Shown here piece after piece: positions 25,656-35,701 of a stretch of 64,000 nucleotides of DNA. This DNA comes from Phycisphaerae bacterium (GTDB lineage Bacteria; Planctomycetota; Phycisphaerae; Phycisphaerales; SM1A02), in NCBI GenBank assembly GCA_002716385.1, contig PBAX01000008.1, positions 62,001-126,000 of the forward strand, in the 5' to 3' direction. The notes under the pieces are model-generated. The model was not told where the DNA came from. It did not search any database and saw only the letters and a program-made list of their open reading frames with translations. A program made the translations under genes and the position numbers. The stretch's first letter is position 1. Each line of letters opens with the position of its first letter.

Positions 25656-26120
25656 CTACTCCGTAGGTGCATGCCGCATCAGCATGGCGATGATCGCCGT
25701 GAGCGGGATGATCGAGCTCAGGATGCCCAGAGGCCAGGCCAGCAGGAAGGCGATGACAGTCGTCGCGACACCCAGCGTAATGACCCCGATCCCGACACTC
25801 TTGGAATGGGTTCGAATCGCCATTATTCCCATGATCGTGGAAGCCAATGCAAGGGTGGCATCGACGATAGCCAGAACCCACAGTCGTGTTCTGACGGCGG
25901 AATCATGCTTGAGTTCGGCATCGGACGGTCCGAATTGGAAGAGATTGAACGGGAATGATTTCGCATCGCCGGGGTCGCCCATCTCAAGAAGACGAACCGC
26001 CAGCGCCGAGGCGATGCAGAGGATCGTCAGCAGTGCACAGATGATGCCAATCGAACAGACCAATGTCCTGATCTTCCTGGCTCTTTCGGATTGCTCGGCT
26101 TTCATCATCAGATCCTTCAA
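25656..26120 (-). CDS. Hypothetical four-helix membrane protein
   Basis: 154 residues with four likely membrane helices at about 20-42, 80-98, 108-125 and 128-147. A charged loop with FPFNLFQFGPSDAELKHDS lies between helices 1 and 2. No recognised family. It is first in the lemA operon. Confidence 0.6.
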   Translation of the reverse strand: MKDLMMKAEQSERARKIRTLVCSIGIICALLTILCIASALAVRLLEMGDPGDAKSFPFNLFQFGPSDAELKHDSAVRTRLWVLAIVDATLALASTIMGIMAIRTHSKSVGIGVITLGVATTVIAFLLAWPLGILSSIIPLTAIIAMLMRHAPTE

Positions 26121-26241
26121 TTGGTCTTCGGGGGGCGATGCGATCGGGTGGAATGTAACCCATTTCTAAATCAATCGGTGGTCCAGCCGGCATGACGACC
26201 CCATGGGCAGGCCAGAGACGCCCAAGGGGGCCATCGATGAC

Positions 26242-27513
26242 TTATTTTCTCGTCAGTCTGGAAATGATGAATGCCGACAACGTGGAGGAGAGGACTATGG
26301 CTGTCAACAGAAGTGCGATGTCCATGTAGACCGACCAGCGAAGATGGGTTGCGGATTCCTTGACATCCTCGGGGAGATTGTTGAGTGTCTCGACGATGTT
26401 GTGGGGCAACTCGTTGATGGCTTCGCTCAAGGTCTCGATCTGGCTCGTCAGTCTGTCGAGACCGGCTCCGATCTCACTGGTATTGCTGATGATGCCGTCG
26501 ACATGTTTAGACAGTCCCAGATTCAGCGCCTTGATCGAACCGTCAAGATTGCCGTCCAGATCACTGACCGCGGCCTGAATCTGTGAAGTGGCCGACAAGA
26601 GGGATTTGGACAGTTCCTCTCTCTGTGTCTCGAGGGAACGTGTCAAATCCCTGATGTTGACATCGAGTTGTCTCGGAAGATCCGCGACTTCATTGAGCAC
26701 GCCCGCATCCATGCTCTTGATGAGCCGCTGCATGGTGTACTCGAATTCCCAGATGGAGATCTGGGGGATGATCTGCGAAAGGAAAATGAACTGCTCGGCA
26801 GCCTCATTCAGTTGATAGATGCTCTGCGTGGTGTTGGCGAGTTGCGAGTTGATTCCAAAGAGCGTGTAGATTCGATTACGCTGCTTTCGATTTCCGATCG
26901 TGTACAGACTGCTGTTCACGTATCCGATCGACTGCAGCTCGGGGTATTCCGCAAGGAACTCCTTGACATTCTCGTCCACTCGTTTCCGCCAGACCTCCAG
27001 ATCCTGATTGGAGGAAGTCCAGAAGAGTTTTTCCATCTCGTTGATGGCTTCGATCAGACGTGCAGCGGTCGCCGGTGGGAGATACTTGTTGGCTTCCCGT
27101 GTCGTGACCTCAAGGAACAGCCTGGAGAAGAAGAGGACTTCAAGCTGGGAGTAGATGACGTCGGGTTGTGATGCTGCAGATACGATGCCTCGTGCGGCTT
27201 CGATTCGGATCTTCAGAAGCGTGTTCTTCTGGCTGTGGGTGAGCTCGGGTTCCATCAGCAGACGAACAATGGTGTCATTTAGTATGCCGATGAACAACCC
27301 GGTTCGTTCGTAGAGTTCATGCCGTTTCACCAGCAGGGGGTGGGTCGCGAGCAGCTCGGTTTCGGTCATCGGCTGCGTTGATTCCCAGGGGCCCGGCTTG
27401 GGTGCACTGCACGCGGGCATCAGAAGGGAGGGGAGTCCGCAGAGGATCGCCAGAAAGAGCACGGATATGCACGTTCTGCTGAATCGTCGATCGAAGAGAC
27501 GGCACGGGTTCAT
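26242..27513 (-). CDS. Putative lipoprotein with coiled coil and C-terminal membrane helix
   Basis: 423 residues from ATG 27513; ATG 27555 and GTG 27618 are alternatives. The N terminus has a signal ending LLMPACSA, consistent with lipobox cleavage before Cys. The central region is helical. A long heptad-like stretch with repeated LTRSLETQ, AVSDLDGNLD and LDRLTSQIETL segments runs to about residue 385, and the last 25 residues are a hydrophobic helix (MDIALLLTAIVLSSTLSAF) ending in basic RLTRK. A protein anchored at both ends would span the periplasm. No family recognised. Confidence 0.6.
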   Translation of the reverse strand: MNPCRLFDRRFSRTCISVLFLAILCGLPSLLMPACSAPKPGPWESTQPMTETELLATHPLLVKRHELYERTGLFIGILNDTIVRLLMEPELTHSQKNTLLKIRIEAARGIVSAASQPDVIYSQLEVLFFSRLFLEVTTREANKYLPPATAARLIEAINEMEKLFWTSSNQDLEVWRKRVDENVKEFLAEYPELQSIGYVNSSLYTIGNRKQRNRIYTLFGINSQLANTTQSIYQLNEAAEQFIFLSQIIPQISIWEFEYTMQRLIKSMDAGVLNEVADLPRQLDVNIRDLTRSLETQREELSKSLLSATSQIQAAVSDLDGNLDGSIKALNLGLSKHVDGIISNTSEIGAGLDRLTSQIETLSEAINELPHNIVETLNNLPEDVKESATHLRWSVYMDIALLLTAIVLSSTLSAFIISRLTRK

Positions 27514-27724
27514 GTGGTGAATGATACCGGGCAGGGCGATTTTGATACGTCGCATGCCTCCTTCAGGGATCCATTTGGCTGCTCCGGCAATGCCCCTGTC
27601 GCCATGAGTCTCCTCCACGCAATTTTCCGTTAATTATGCGGGCCACCTAGATGGATTTGGAGGCTACTATCCGGAACCGGGCATGACGCCCATGTTCTCC
27701 CAAGCCATATCCGAAAGAGGCCTC

Positions 27725-28972
27725 ATGATTTCCCCCATTGCCATGTCTTTCCTCCTCTCTGCTGCTGCCGTAGCGGAGCCCTCGATCCCCGAACTGGCGG
27801 TCCAGTCCGGCCGACTCAACACGCTTGTGGCGGCAGTCCAGGCGGCTGATCTGCTCGACACGCTCGGTGGAGATGGCCCATTCACCGTGTTTGCGCCGAC
27901 AGATGAGGCCTTTGCCCGAATCGATCAGGGAACCATGACCACGCTGCTCGAGGAGCCAGGGCACGAGACGCTGCGTCGTATTCTGGCTCATCACGTCGTT
28001 CCCGGAGAACTCGATGCGGAGATCCTGGTGAATCGGGATTCGATCGAGACACTGGCCGGCACGACACTGCCGCTCGAGGTCGCTCGCGGACGGCTCATCG
28101 TCGGCGATGCCGTCGTTGAATCCGCTGACATCGAGGCTTCCAACGGTGTTGTCCACCTGATTGACCGAGTTCTGCTTCCGCCTGCGCCCGTATCTCCATT
28201 GAAGGCTTTTCTCGAGCGAGCAATCGAAAGAGGCGTCCCGCTGTTCAACGAGGGTTCGCCCGAGGCATGCGCCGCCGTCTATGCGACCGCTTTGGAGGCA
28301 GTCACATCGACGGAGGGCTGGGGCATCGATGGTCAGCAACGACGAAACCTGCGGAACACCTTGAAGGACACGGCGACAATCAATGATCCGAGTGAGCGAG
28401 CATGGGCATATCGCCGCATCATGGATGCCCTCTGGAGCGACATGCCCATGGGTCCACAAGCGACAATGGATACGAAGCCGCTCTTCGATTTCGCCAATCC
28501 CAGGGAAGTCGGCCGCTGGGGAGTCGTTGTCGATGGAGTCATGGGTGGTCTGTCCACCGGATTCATTCGTCAGGACGATGACACTCTTCTGTTCACGGGT
28601 GAGACATCACTTCGCAACAACGGAGGCTTCTCCTCGATCCGTGCAGGTCTCCCAGCGGGGGCTCTTGCCGGATATGACGCGGTTAGGATTCGGGTCAAGG
28701 GCGATGGGCGAACCTGGATACTCGGTGTTCGAAGCCAGTCGGGTATGGGTGGGGACAGCTACTGGACTCGATTCGATACACGCAAGGGCGAGTGGATGAC
28801 CGTCACGGCGCCCATTTCCGAAATGGAACATCATTTCTTCGGCGAGCGGATACCGGGCAGGATCAGTCCCTCCAATATCCGGGGAGTCGAGTTCTACATC
28901 TATGACAAGAAGGCCGGACCGTTCAGCCTTCAGGTCGAAAGCATCGAAGGCGTCAGGGGGCGATCGCTTTGA
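27725..28972 (+). CDS. Exported FAS1 (fasciclin) domain fused to CIA30 domain
   Basis: 415 residues from ATG 27725, with a signal peptide ending SAAAVAEP. Residues about 22-155 form a FAS1 domain: GPFTVFAPTDEAFARI and LRRILAHHVVPGEL, and VVHLIDRVLLPP ends it. After a helical linker comes a CIA30/galactose-binding-like domain (about 255-410) with WGVVVDGVMGGLSTGFI and GFSSIRAGLP. CIA30 domains were named from a complex I assembly factor and bind unknown ligands. The combination is unusual; the FAS1 part suggests adhesion or matrix binding outside the cytoplasm. Confidence 0.85.
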   Translation: MISPIAMSFLLSAAAVAEPSIPELAVQSGRLNTLVAAVQAADLLDTLGGDGPFTVFAPTDEAFARIDQGTMTTLLEEPGHETLRRILAHHVVPGELDAEILVNRDSIETLAGTTLPLEVARGRLIVGDAVVESADIEASNGVVHLIDRVLLPPAPVSPLKAFLERAIERGVPLFNEGSPEACAAVYATALEAVTSTEGWGIDGQQRRNLRNTLKDTATINDPSERAWAYRRIMDALWSDMPMGPQATMDTKPLFDFANPREVGRWGVVVDGVMGGLSTGFIRQDDDTLLFTGETSLRNNGGFSSIRAGLPAGALAGYDAVRIRVKGDGRTWILGVRSQSGMGGDSYWTRFDTRKGEWMTVTAPISEMEHHFFGERIPGRISPSNIRGVEFYIYDKKAGPFSLQVESIEGVRGRSL

Positions 28973-29006
28973 GCCGGATGTCTGGTTCCCTCCCTGTGGA
29001 ATCTGA

Positions 29007-29921
29007 ATGACACTGTTTTCTCCCAACGAGATTCTGGTGCTCGATGGCGCTACCGGGACGGAGCTTGATCGACTCGGCGTCGACCTCAGTATGCCGTTGT
29101 GGTCGGCCAGAGCCATGGACGAGGCTCCTGACAAGCTCAAGCATGTTCACCGGCTCTATCTGGATGCCGGCGCAGGTGCCATCATCACCAACACCTTCCG
29201 GACACACGAGCGTTCGCTTGCGAAGGCGGGATTCGGAGCGGAATCCCGGCGACTGACCCGGTCGGCGGTCTCCATTGCAAGGGAAGCCATTCAGGAGAGT
29301 CCTTCTTCGGCCCTGCTCCTTGGGAGTGTCGCCCCCCTTGAGGATTGCTACAGCCCGGAGCTTTCTCCCGATTTCGACACATCTCATGAGGAGCATGGCC
29401 GCCTCATGTCCGACCTCGTCGCAGGAGGGGTGGATTGCATACTCATCGAGACCATGTGTACCGCACACGAGTCGCTTGCAGCGGCGAAGGCGGCTGCTGA
29501 AGTATCGCCGGGGCGTTGGGGGATCAGTTTCTGTCTTGATTCAGACGCTGGGCCCGGCGTCCTTCAGGATGGCGGAAAGCTGGCTGACCTGCTTCCTGAA
29601 CTCATGGAAGCGAGCTTCATCGGCATCAATTGTGTTTCAGCCACAAGCATGGGGAGTCAGATCCGTCATCTGCGATCCTGCTTGCCCGAAACGATGCCGA
29701 TCATGGCCTATGGCAATGTCGGTTACGCGGATGAAGAGGGTGGATGGGTCAGTACCGATGCCATCGAGCCACAGCGATACGCGAGATACGCCATGGAGTG
29801 GATCGAAAGCGGCGCGAACATCGTTGGAGGCTGTTGTGGAACCACGCCCGCGACCATAGCCGCGATCCGGGAGGCGCTTGACGATCAGGTCGCCGATGTC
29901 CCGAAGTCCTGGCTTCAGTGA
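29007..29921 (+). CDS. Homocysteine S-methyltransferase
   Basis: 304 residues. The TIM-barrel opening VLDGATGTELDRLG and DAGAGAIITNTFR are typical, and the zinc ligands are Cys209 (GINCVS) and Cys276-Cys277 (GGCCGTTP). The enzyme transfers a methyl group to homocysteine to give methionine; the donor (S-methylmethionine, betaine or another) cannot be read from the sequence. It resembles the short BHMT/MmuM type rather than cobalamin-dependent MetH. Its stop overlaps the convergent mscS stop by seven bases. Confidence 0.9.
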   Translation: MTLFSPNEILVLDGATGTELDRLGVDLSMPLWSARAMDEAPDKLKHVHRLYLDAGAGAIITNTFRTHERSLAKAGFGAESRRLTRSAVSIAREAIQESPSSALLLGSVAPLEDCYSPELSPDFDTSHEEHGRLMSDLVAGGVDCILIETMCTAHESLAAAKAAAEVSPGRWGISFCLDSDAGPGVLQDGGKLADLLPELMEASFIGINCVSATSMGSQIRHLRSCLPETMPIMAYGNVGYADEEGGWVSTDAIEPQRYARYAMEWIESGANIVGGCCGTTPATIAAIREALDDQVADVPKSWLQ

Positions 29922-31735
29922 TCTTCTTCGGATTCGGGACTCGTGTCCGGTTCTTTGACGATAGTCATGGTCGGATAGGCGAATTCAAGTCCGGCCTCAT
30001 TGAACTGTTCAAGGATCGCCAGATTCACCGATTGGGCGATCTGCTGGCTCTCGAAGAAGTCCGTGGTCGATTGCCAGTAGGTGCATTCGATTGCAAGCGA
30101 AGAGTCGTCGAATCGCGTGAAGAAGACGAAGGGCTTGAAATTGCCGGGAGCCTTCGTCTTCTCATCGAGGATGTTCCGGATGATCTCGATAGCTCTTTGG
30201 ATCTGCGATGTGGTGGTCGAATACACCAGGCCGATGGTGAACTCGTTTCGAATGTGGGGTCTTCGGCTTATGTTCTCGATGCGACCGTGAGCGACGATTT
30301 CATTCGGGAGTGAAACGACATTCCCGGATCTGGTTCGGATGCTCGTCGACCTCAGACCGATGGTTTCCACGGTTCCCATGTCATCGCCTATGCGAATGCG
30401 TTCACCTTCACGGAATGGTCGTTCCATCAACAGGATGATGCTGGCGAAGAAGTTCTTCAGGGTGTCCTGGGCGGCCAGTGCCACTGCCAGTCCGGTGACG
30501 CCGGCGCCCGCCAAAAGGGTGGCAGGGCTGAAGCCCAGCTGACTGAGAATCTGGAAGAACACGAGTGCGGCCAGAAGTATCGAGATCGTTCTTGCGGCGA
30601 CACGAATCAGCGCAGCGTCGAGACTTCTCGGATTTATCTTCGGTGAGGCGATCACGATCTCGGCGATGAGGACTCCAAGAGTCAGAAGGCCAAGCACGAA
30701 GGATAGCGACATGAGTCCCGAGCAGAAGAAGATGAAGAACTCGAGCACGCCTCCACTGAGAAAAACGTGGAACTGCAGGAAATCTATGAATGCCGCGGAG
30801 ATCGTGCCAACCAGAATCAGGAACAACAGATGAAGTATCCGACCGGTGATGGTCAGCGGTCTTGCGCATTTGTTTCGAAGCAGCACCAGCAGAAGCAGTA
30901 CGGTTCCGGAGAGAATCGACAGCGATATCAGCGTGACGCCCCATTGCCAGAGCGCCTGGTCGAAGATCTCGTGGCCGGTCCATGGTGGGAGATTGTTGAT
31001 CCATGTCGATGGAATCATCCATCCGGGTTCGAAGAAGTGTCGACGATAGAGTTCGCCGACTCCGGCAATGGGCGTGATGTTCTTCACATGCTCATAGGCG
31101 GCTTGTGCCGTCTCGCGAGTCTCCACCGTGATGACCCATTCACCTGCTCGTTCACCCTCCGTCAGAACCATCAATTCAATCGGCACATAGTCGAATCGAT
31201 ACCTGGTGATCCGCTCGTCATCCGCCATCTTCTCGATTTCGTTGCTGTCGGGAATCGTTTCCCAGGCGGACATGGGTATGCGGCGCATGATCTCGCGGAG
31301 ATAGACCGCTGCATCGGTGGCCACATCACTCTGGAACTGAGGCCCGACATCCGATAGATCGAAGCATTGCGCGATACGACTCTGAATCCATCTCAACCGG
31401 GGTTGCGACTCGTATGTGCGACCTTCCTCCTCAAGTATCTCACGATAGGTATTGAGGGTTCTGCCAAGGCTCCACATGAGACTGCGGGGGCTATCGAGCT
31501 GCTCGGGCTTGACCGACTCCCTTGAATTCTCGAATGGAGGGGTCTTCTCCACGATAGTCCAGGGGTGATCCGCTTCGGATTCTCTGGCGGGCAGTGGGGC
31601 CTCACCCGGTGCCTCATCATCGGATGAGTTGCTGTTGGCGACGATGACGGTCGTGTCGTCAGCTGCCGAGTATTCCTCAGACAGGAGGCCGCTGCACAGG
31701 AGAATCGCGAACATGAGGTTGATTCTTGCTTGCAT
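29915..31735 (-). CDS. MscS-family mechanosensitive channel
   Basis: 606 residues with a signal peptide and a large N-terminal extracytoplasmic domain, then several membrane helices. The pore helix and beta domain read LLAGAGVTGLAVALAAQDTL, followed by FFASIILLMERPFREGERI and VSLPNEIVAHGRIENISRR, the classic MscS core. The channel opens under membrane tension to release solutes. It is the last gene in a minus-strand block behind the RND genes, 42 bases after the glycine-zipper peptide. Confidence 0.93.
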   Translation of the reverse strand: MQARINLMFAILLCSGLLSEEYSAADDTTVIVANSNSSDDEAPGEAPLPARESEADHPWTIVEKTPPFENSRESVKPEQLDSPRSLMWSLGRTLNTYREILEEEGRTYESQPRLRWIQSRIAQCFDLSDVGPQFQSDVATDAAVYLREIMRRIPMSAWETIPDSNEIEKMADDERITRYRFDYVPIELMVLTEGERAGEWVITVETRETAQAAYEHVKNITPIAGVGELYRRHFFEPGWMIPSTWINNLPPWTGHEIFDQALWQWGVTLISLSILSGTVLLLLVLLRNKCARPLTITGRILHLLFLILVGTISAAFIDFLQFHVFLSGGVLEFFIFFCSGLMSLSFVLGLLTLGVLIAEIVIASPKINPRSLDAALIRVAARTISILLAALVFFQILSQLGFSPATLLAGAGVTGLAVALAAQDTLKNFFASIILLMERPFREGERIRIGDDMGTVETIGLRSTSIRTRSGNVVSLPNEIVAHGRIENISRRPHIRNEFTIGLVYSTTTSQIQRAIEIIRNILDEKTKAPGNFKPFVFFTRFDDSSLAIECTYWQSTTDFFESQQIAQSVNLAILEQFNEAGLEFAYPTMTIVKEPDTSPESEEDH

Positions 31736-31777
31736 ATGCAGATGCCTCAGCGAATGGATCGCGTCTTATCCTGATGC

Positions 31778-31951
31778 TCAGGGCCAAAAGGTGGAGATGT
31801 CGGAGAGGTCGAAGAACTTGCCGATTATGAAGCCGACAATGGCTCCGGCAATCGCGCCGACGACGGCTAGTCCGACCGAATACTTGGCAAGCAAGATGGC
31901 TCCGACAATGGCGCCAACGATGGTAAGAATGATCGTGATTATCTGTCTCAT
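31778..31951 (-). CDS. Glycine-zipper membrane peptide, 57 residues
   Basis: From ATG 31951. Two hydrophobic segments are packed with small residues at regular spacing (IVGAIVGAILLAKYS and VVGAIAGAIVGFIIGKFF), the glycine-zipper pattern of small oligomerising membrane proteins. The soluble tail is FDLSDISTFWP. It sits between the lipoprotein and mscS on the same strand. No family assigned. Confidence 0.65.
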   Translation of the reverse strand: MRQIITIILTIVGAIVGAILLAKYSVGLAVVGAIAGAIVGFIIGKFFDLSDISTFWP

Positions 31952-32009
31952 GCGTGTACGCCCTGAAGTGAACCGTACCGGAAGTGATTCCGTTATCAGG
32001 TTCCTTGAG

Positions 32010-32468
32010 TCACTTGATTCGGATGGATGTAGCCGCCTTGTCGCCATTGGCGTACTGGATTTCCACCCATAGCGAATCCTGGCTCGTGATTGTTCCCGGG
32101 CAGACCACATGTGCATGCCAGTGGTCATCATGCCCGCCGGCCTTGGTCTTCATGGTTCCTTCGCCCGATCTTGGGCCAAACCACGTTCTGATGACGTCTG
32201 GTCTGGGGCCGCTGATGTGATTGATCGTCATGTGGATCTCGGCATTAGGTTCAGCGGTACCACTGGCTGACAATGACAATTTTGTCTGTCCAGCAGTGAA
32301 GTCATGGGTGATCATGTCGACCTGCGCCTCATGAGCCGGATCAGCTGCGATTCCAGTCGTCTCCGGAACCGGTTCGGGACTGTTGGCTTCCTCCTTCTTG
32401 CCACAAGCGGATAGTGTTACAGCGAGAATGGAAGCGGCGATCATAGACAGACGATTCAATTTGGACAT
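32010..32468 (-). CDS. Putative metal-binding lipoprotein
   Basis: 152 residues from ATG 32468. The signal ends with lipobox LSAC. After a Glu/Pro-rich linker comes a beta-rich domain of about 100 residues containing AGGHDDHWHAHVVCPG, where four His and one Cys within a short stretch suggest a metal site. It follows the RND permease by 86 bases on the same strand. No family recognised. It may be a periplasmic or outer-membrane partner of the pump. Confidence 0.65.
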   Translation of the reverse strand: MSKLNRLSMIAASILAVTLSACGKKEEANSPEPVPETTGIAADPAHEAQVDMITHDFTAGQTKLSLSASGTAEPNAEIHMTINHISGPRPDVIRTWFGPRSGEGTMKTKAGGHDDHWHAHVVCPGTITSQDSLWVEIQYANGDKAATSIRIK

Positions 32469-32554
32469 GGTCTTGATTTTCCTTGATGAATGTTGGTAAG
32501 TGAAAATGATAGACAACCCGTCCGGAATAGTGGGGGTCGGCCGAGGTCATCATG

Positions 32555-35500
32555 TCATTTGTCGCGGAAAACCAGCGAGTAGCCTGCTGGAACCACGATG
32601 AGATTCAGGATGGTTGAGGTCAACAGGCCGCCGAGGGTGACGATGGCCAGCGGGGCGAGCAGTTCACTGCCCGGCTTTCCTGCAGCAAGTGCCAGCGGCA
32701 GCAGCCCCAATGCCGCGGAAATGGCGGTCATGAGAATCGGGACCAGTCGCTCCATTGAACCCTGGATGATCGCACTGCCGATGGAATGACCTTCCTGCTC
32801 GATCAGATGGTTGTAGTGGTTGATCAGGAGGATCCCGTTTCTGATCGAGATTCCGAAGAGTGTGATGAATCCGACCATGCTCGCGATGGAGATAACGGGG
32901 GCGACATAGTTGCCACCAATGCCGACGACTCCCAGCATGTTGGACCAGGCGCCGCCGCCTTCAGTCAGCAGAATGGCGATGATGCCCCCGATCAAGGCCA
33001 GTGGCATGTTCAGCATGACCAGCAGGGCGGCTCTGATCGAACCGGTCGAGATCTGGAGCAGCATCAGCATCAGAATCGCGATTATGAAACCGGTCAGCAG
33101 AATGGTCCGCATCGCGGACTGCTGGGCTTCGAACTGCCCGCCATAACTGACTGTGAATCCGGCATCATGGACGATCGGATCGACCTTTGCCTTCACGATG
33201 CCGATGAGATCACCGAGATTGGAATCATCGCCGACATTCAGGGAAACGACCGCTTTTCTCTGTGCGTTCTCACGCATGATGAGATTGCTGGTGCGCTCCG
33301 GTCCGATGTCCGCGATGTCGCGAAGTCGAACCAACGATCCATTTCTTCCACGGATCAGAAGATCCCTGACCTGTTCGATATTCTCGCGTTGCGAAGGATC
33401 CAGCCGAACAACCAGATCGAACTGTCGGAGACCCTGGTTGATCCTGTCGACGACTTCACCGTTGATGGCTTCGCGAACCTGCTCCGCGGCATCTGCGGGA
33501 CTCAGGCCAGCTGAGGCCAGTTCGGCATGCCGGTATCTGATCGGGAGCGAGGTGATAAGGACTTCACGGTTGGCATTGACCTCTCGAGCGCCTGGTACAT
33601 CCTGAAGTTGCGATTCGATCTTCTTCGCAACACGACGAAGCTCATCGAGATTGTCGCCATATATGTTGATGGCGATGGCCGCCGGCGTGCCCGACAGGAG
33701 GTGGCTGAGTCGATGTTCGATCGGTTGTCCGACCATGGTGGTCATGCCCGGGATGGCCGAGAGGACACGATCGATCTCCTCTCGAACCGCTTGCTGATCA
33801 CCACCTTGGGACATGGTCACTTCTATCTCCGAGTTGCTCACCGGCTCGGCGTGTTCATCACGTTCGGCCCGCCCGGTTCGGCGAGCGACCGTCTCGACCC
33901 CTTCAATGAGTTTCAGTTGTCTTTCCACATGTCCACCGATCCGATTACTCTCGGTCAGGGAGGTCCCCGGGGGGGACATCAGGAAAACAGTGAATGTGCC
34001 CTCGTTGAATGAAGGTAGAAACGAGGTTCCGAAGGTGCTTGCCAGCGCGATCGTGGCTGCTGTCGCCAGTGCGGCGCCGCCGAGTATCCAACCTCGGACG
34101 CCCAGTGCCCACCTGAGCGATGGCGCGTAGATCCGCTTGAGATATTGGACAAGCCATGAATCGCCTCGTTCGCGACCGGAGAGATTGTTTCTGAGCAGAA
34201 GTCTGCAGAGTGCGGGGGTCAATGTGAGCGCGACAAGAAGCGAAGCGAGTATGGAGACCATGTAGGTCAGCGCGAGTGGTCGAAAGAAGCGTCCTTCAAG
34301 TCCCTGAAGAAAGAGCAAGGGGATGAAGACCATCACGATGATCACCGTCGCGAACACCATGGCCGGTCTGATCTCGTTGCTGGCGTCGAAGATCACATCG
34401 ACAGTGGGGCGTCTTCGATCATCCGGCAAGGCCTGATTCTGTCGAAGTCGACGGTATACGTTCTCCACATCGATGATGGCATCGTCGACCAGTACGCCGA
34501 TGGCGACAGTCAATCCACCGAGGGCCATCACGTTCAGGCCCATGTCCATGGCATCCATGGTGAGCAGACCGACCGCCAACGATACGGGAATGGCTGTCAG
34601 CGTGATGATCGTGGTCCTGATGTTCATGAGGAACAACATGAGCACGATGGCGACGATGATCACGGCTTCGATCAGCACGGTCGTGACGTTGCTCACAGCA
34701 CGGTCGATGAAGTGGGATTGCCTGAACACATCCCGATTGAGCCGGATGCCTTCAGGGAGCGTGGGCTCGATCTGGCCGAACAGCACATCGAGTTGTTCTG
34801 TCAGTGTCAGCGTGTTGGTGCCGGGTGACTTCTGAATCGAGATGATCACGGCCGGCATTCCGGCTTCCGAGCCTTCACCTCGCTTCAGCGCGGGACCAAG
34901 TCGTACATCAGCCACCTGTCCGATGGTCAATGGGACGCCATCCTCGAAACGGATGATGGTGTTGGCGATGTCCTGGGTACTCGTCACTCGGCTCTGCTGA
35001 CGAATTGGAATCTCGAAGCTGCCGGCGGAGGGCAGGAGTCCGGCGCTGTCTGTGCTGTGGGCACCACCGGCGGCCTGAACGACATCTGAGATGGCGAGAT
35101 CGTATAGGCGTAGCTTTTCCTGATCGACATTGACCTGATATTCAGGAAGCTCTCCACCGATGGCGACGACCTGGGCTACTCCGGGGACGGCGAGGATCTT
35201 GTTGCGAAGATCGAATTCCGCAAATGAACGAAGATCCATCGGCGTGGCTTCGCCGTCGGGAGAGGACACCGAGATCAGCATCACCTCGCCGGCAATGGAT
35301 GTGATCGGTGTGATGAACGGTTCCACATCGGGGGGGAGTGTCTCCCGCACGCTCGTCATCCGTTCGGATACGAGTTGTCTCGCGTCATAGAGATCGGCCC
35401 CCCAGTCCAGATCCACCCAGATGATCGACAGGCCGATGGCGCTGGCGCTTCGGACACGGCGGACACCGGTCATCCCGTTGACAGCGGCTTCAATCGGAAA

Positions 35501-35698
35501 GGTGACGTACTGTTCGACTTCATCTGCGGCAAGCCCGCCGGCTTCGGTCATGATCACGACAGTGGGGGCGTTCAGTTCGGGGAAGACATCCACGGACATC
35601 CTGGGCAGCTGCCAGGCGGCATATCCCGATATCAGAATCGCCGCGACCACGATCAGGGAGGCGTATCGGAGGGAAAATCCAATCAATGCCTTCAGCAT
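32555..35698 (-). CDS. RND efflux pump permease (CusA/CzcA-like)
   Basis: 1047 residues with the usual 12-helix RND architecture and two large periplasmic loops. The opening LIGFSLRYASLIVVAAILI, then SVDVFPELNAPTVVIMTEA, is typical of the CusA/CzcA heavy-metal branch. Helix 4 reads GVLVDDAIIDVEN with the proton-relay pair Asp405-Asp406, more like AcrB-type pumps than the single-Asp HME pattern, so drug or lipid substrates are possible. Its start is three bases after the adaptor stop. No outer-membrane channel gene is present. Confidence 0.92.
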   Translation of the reverse strand: MLKALIGFSLRYASLIVVAAILISGYAAWQLPRMSVDVFPELNAPTVVIMTEAGGLAADEVEQYVTFPIEAAVNGMTGVRRVRSASAIGLSIIWVDLDWGADLYDARQLVSERMTSVRETLPPDVEPFITPITSIAGEVMLISVSSPDGEATPMDLRSFAEFDLRNKILAVPGVAQVVAIGGELPEYQVNVDQEKLRLYDLAISDVVQAAGGAHSTDSAGLLPSAGSFEIPIRQQSRVTSTQDIANTIIRFEDGVPLTIGQVADVRLGPALKRGEGSEAGMPAVIISIQKSPGTNTLTLTEQLDVLFGQIEPTLPEGIRLNRDVFRQSHFIDRAVSNVTTVLIEAVIIVAIVLMLFLMNIRTTIITLTAIPVSLAVGLLTMDAMDMGLNVMALGGLTVAIGVLVDDAIIDVENVYRRLRQNQALPDDRRRPTVDVIFDASNEIRPAMVFATVIIVMVFIPLLFLQGLEGRFFRPLALTYMVSILASLLVALTLTPALCRLLLRNNLSGRERGDSWLVQYLKRIYAPSLRWALGVRGWILGGAALATAATIALASTFGTSFLPSFNEGTFTVFLMSPPGTSLTESNRIGGHVERQLKLIEGVETVARRTGRAERDEHAEPVSNSEIEVTMSQGGDQQAVREEIDRVLSAIPGMTTMVGQPIEHRLSHLLSGTPAAIAINIYGDNLDELRRVAKKIESQLQDVPGAREVNANREVLITSLPIRYRHAELASAGLSPADAAEQVREAINGEVVDRINQGLRQFDLVVRLDPSQRENIEQVRDLLIRGRNGSLVRLRDIADIGPERTSNLIMRENAQRKAVVSLNVGDDSNLGDLIGIVKAKVDPIVHDAGFTVSYGGQFEAQQSAMRTILLTGFIIAILMLMLLQISTGSIRAALLVMLNMPLALIGGIIAILLTEGGGAWSNMLGVVGIGGNYVAPVISIASMVGFITLFGISIRNGILLINHYNHLIEQEGHSIGSAIIQGSMERLVPILMTAISAALGLLPLALAAGKPGSELLAPLAIVTLGGLLTSTILNLIVVPAGYSLVFRDK

Positions 35699-35701
35699 GA
35701 C

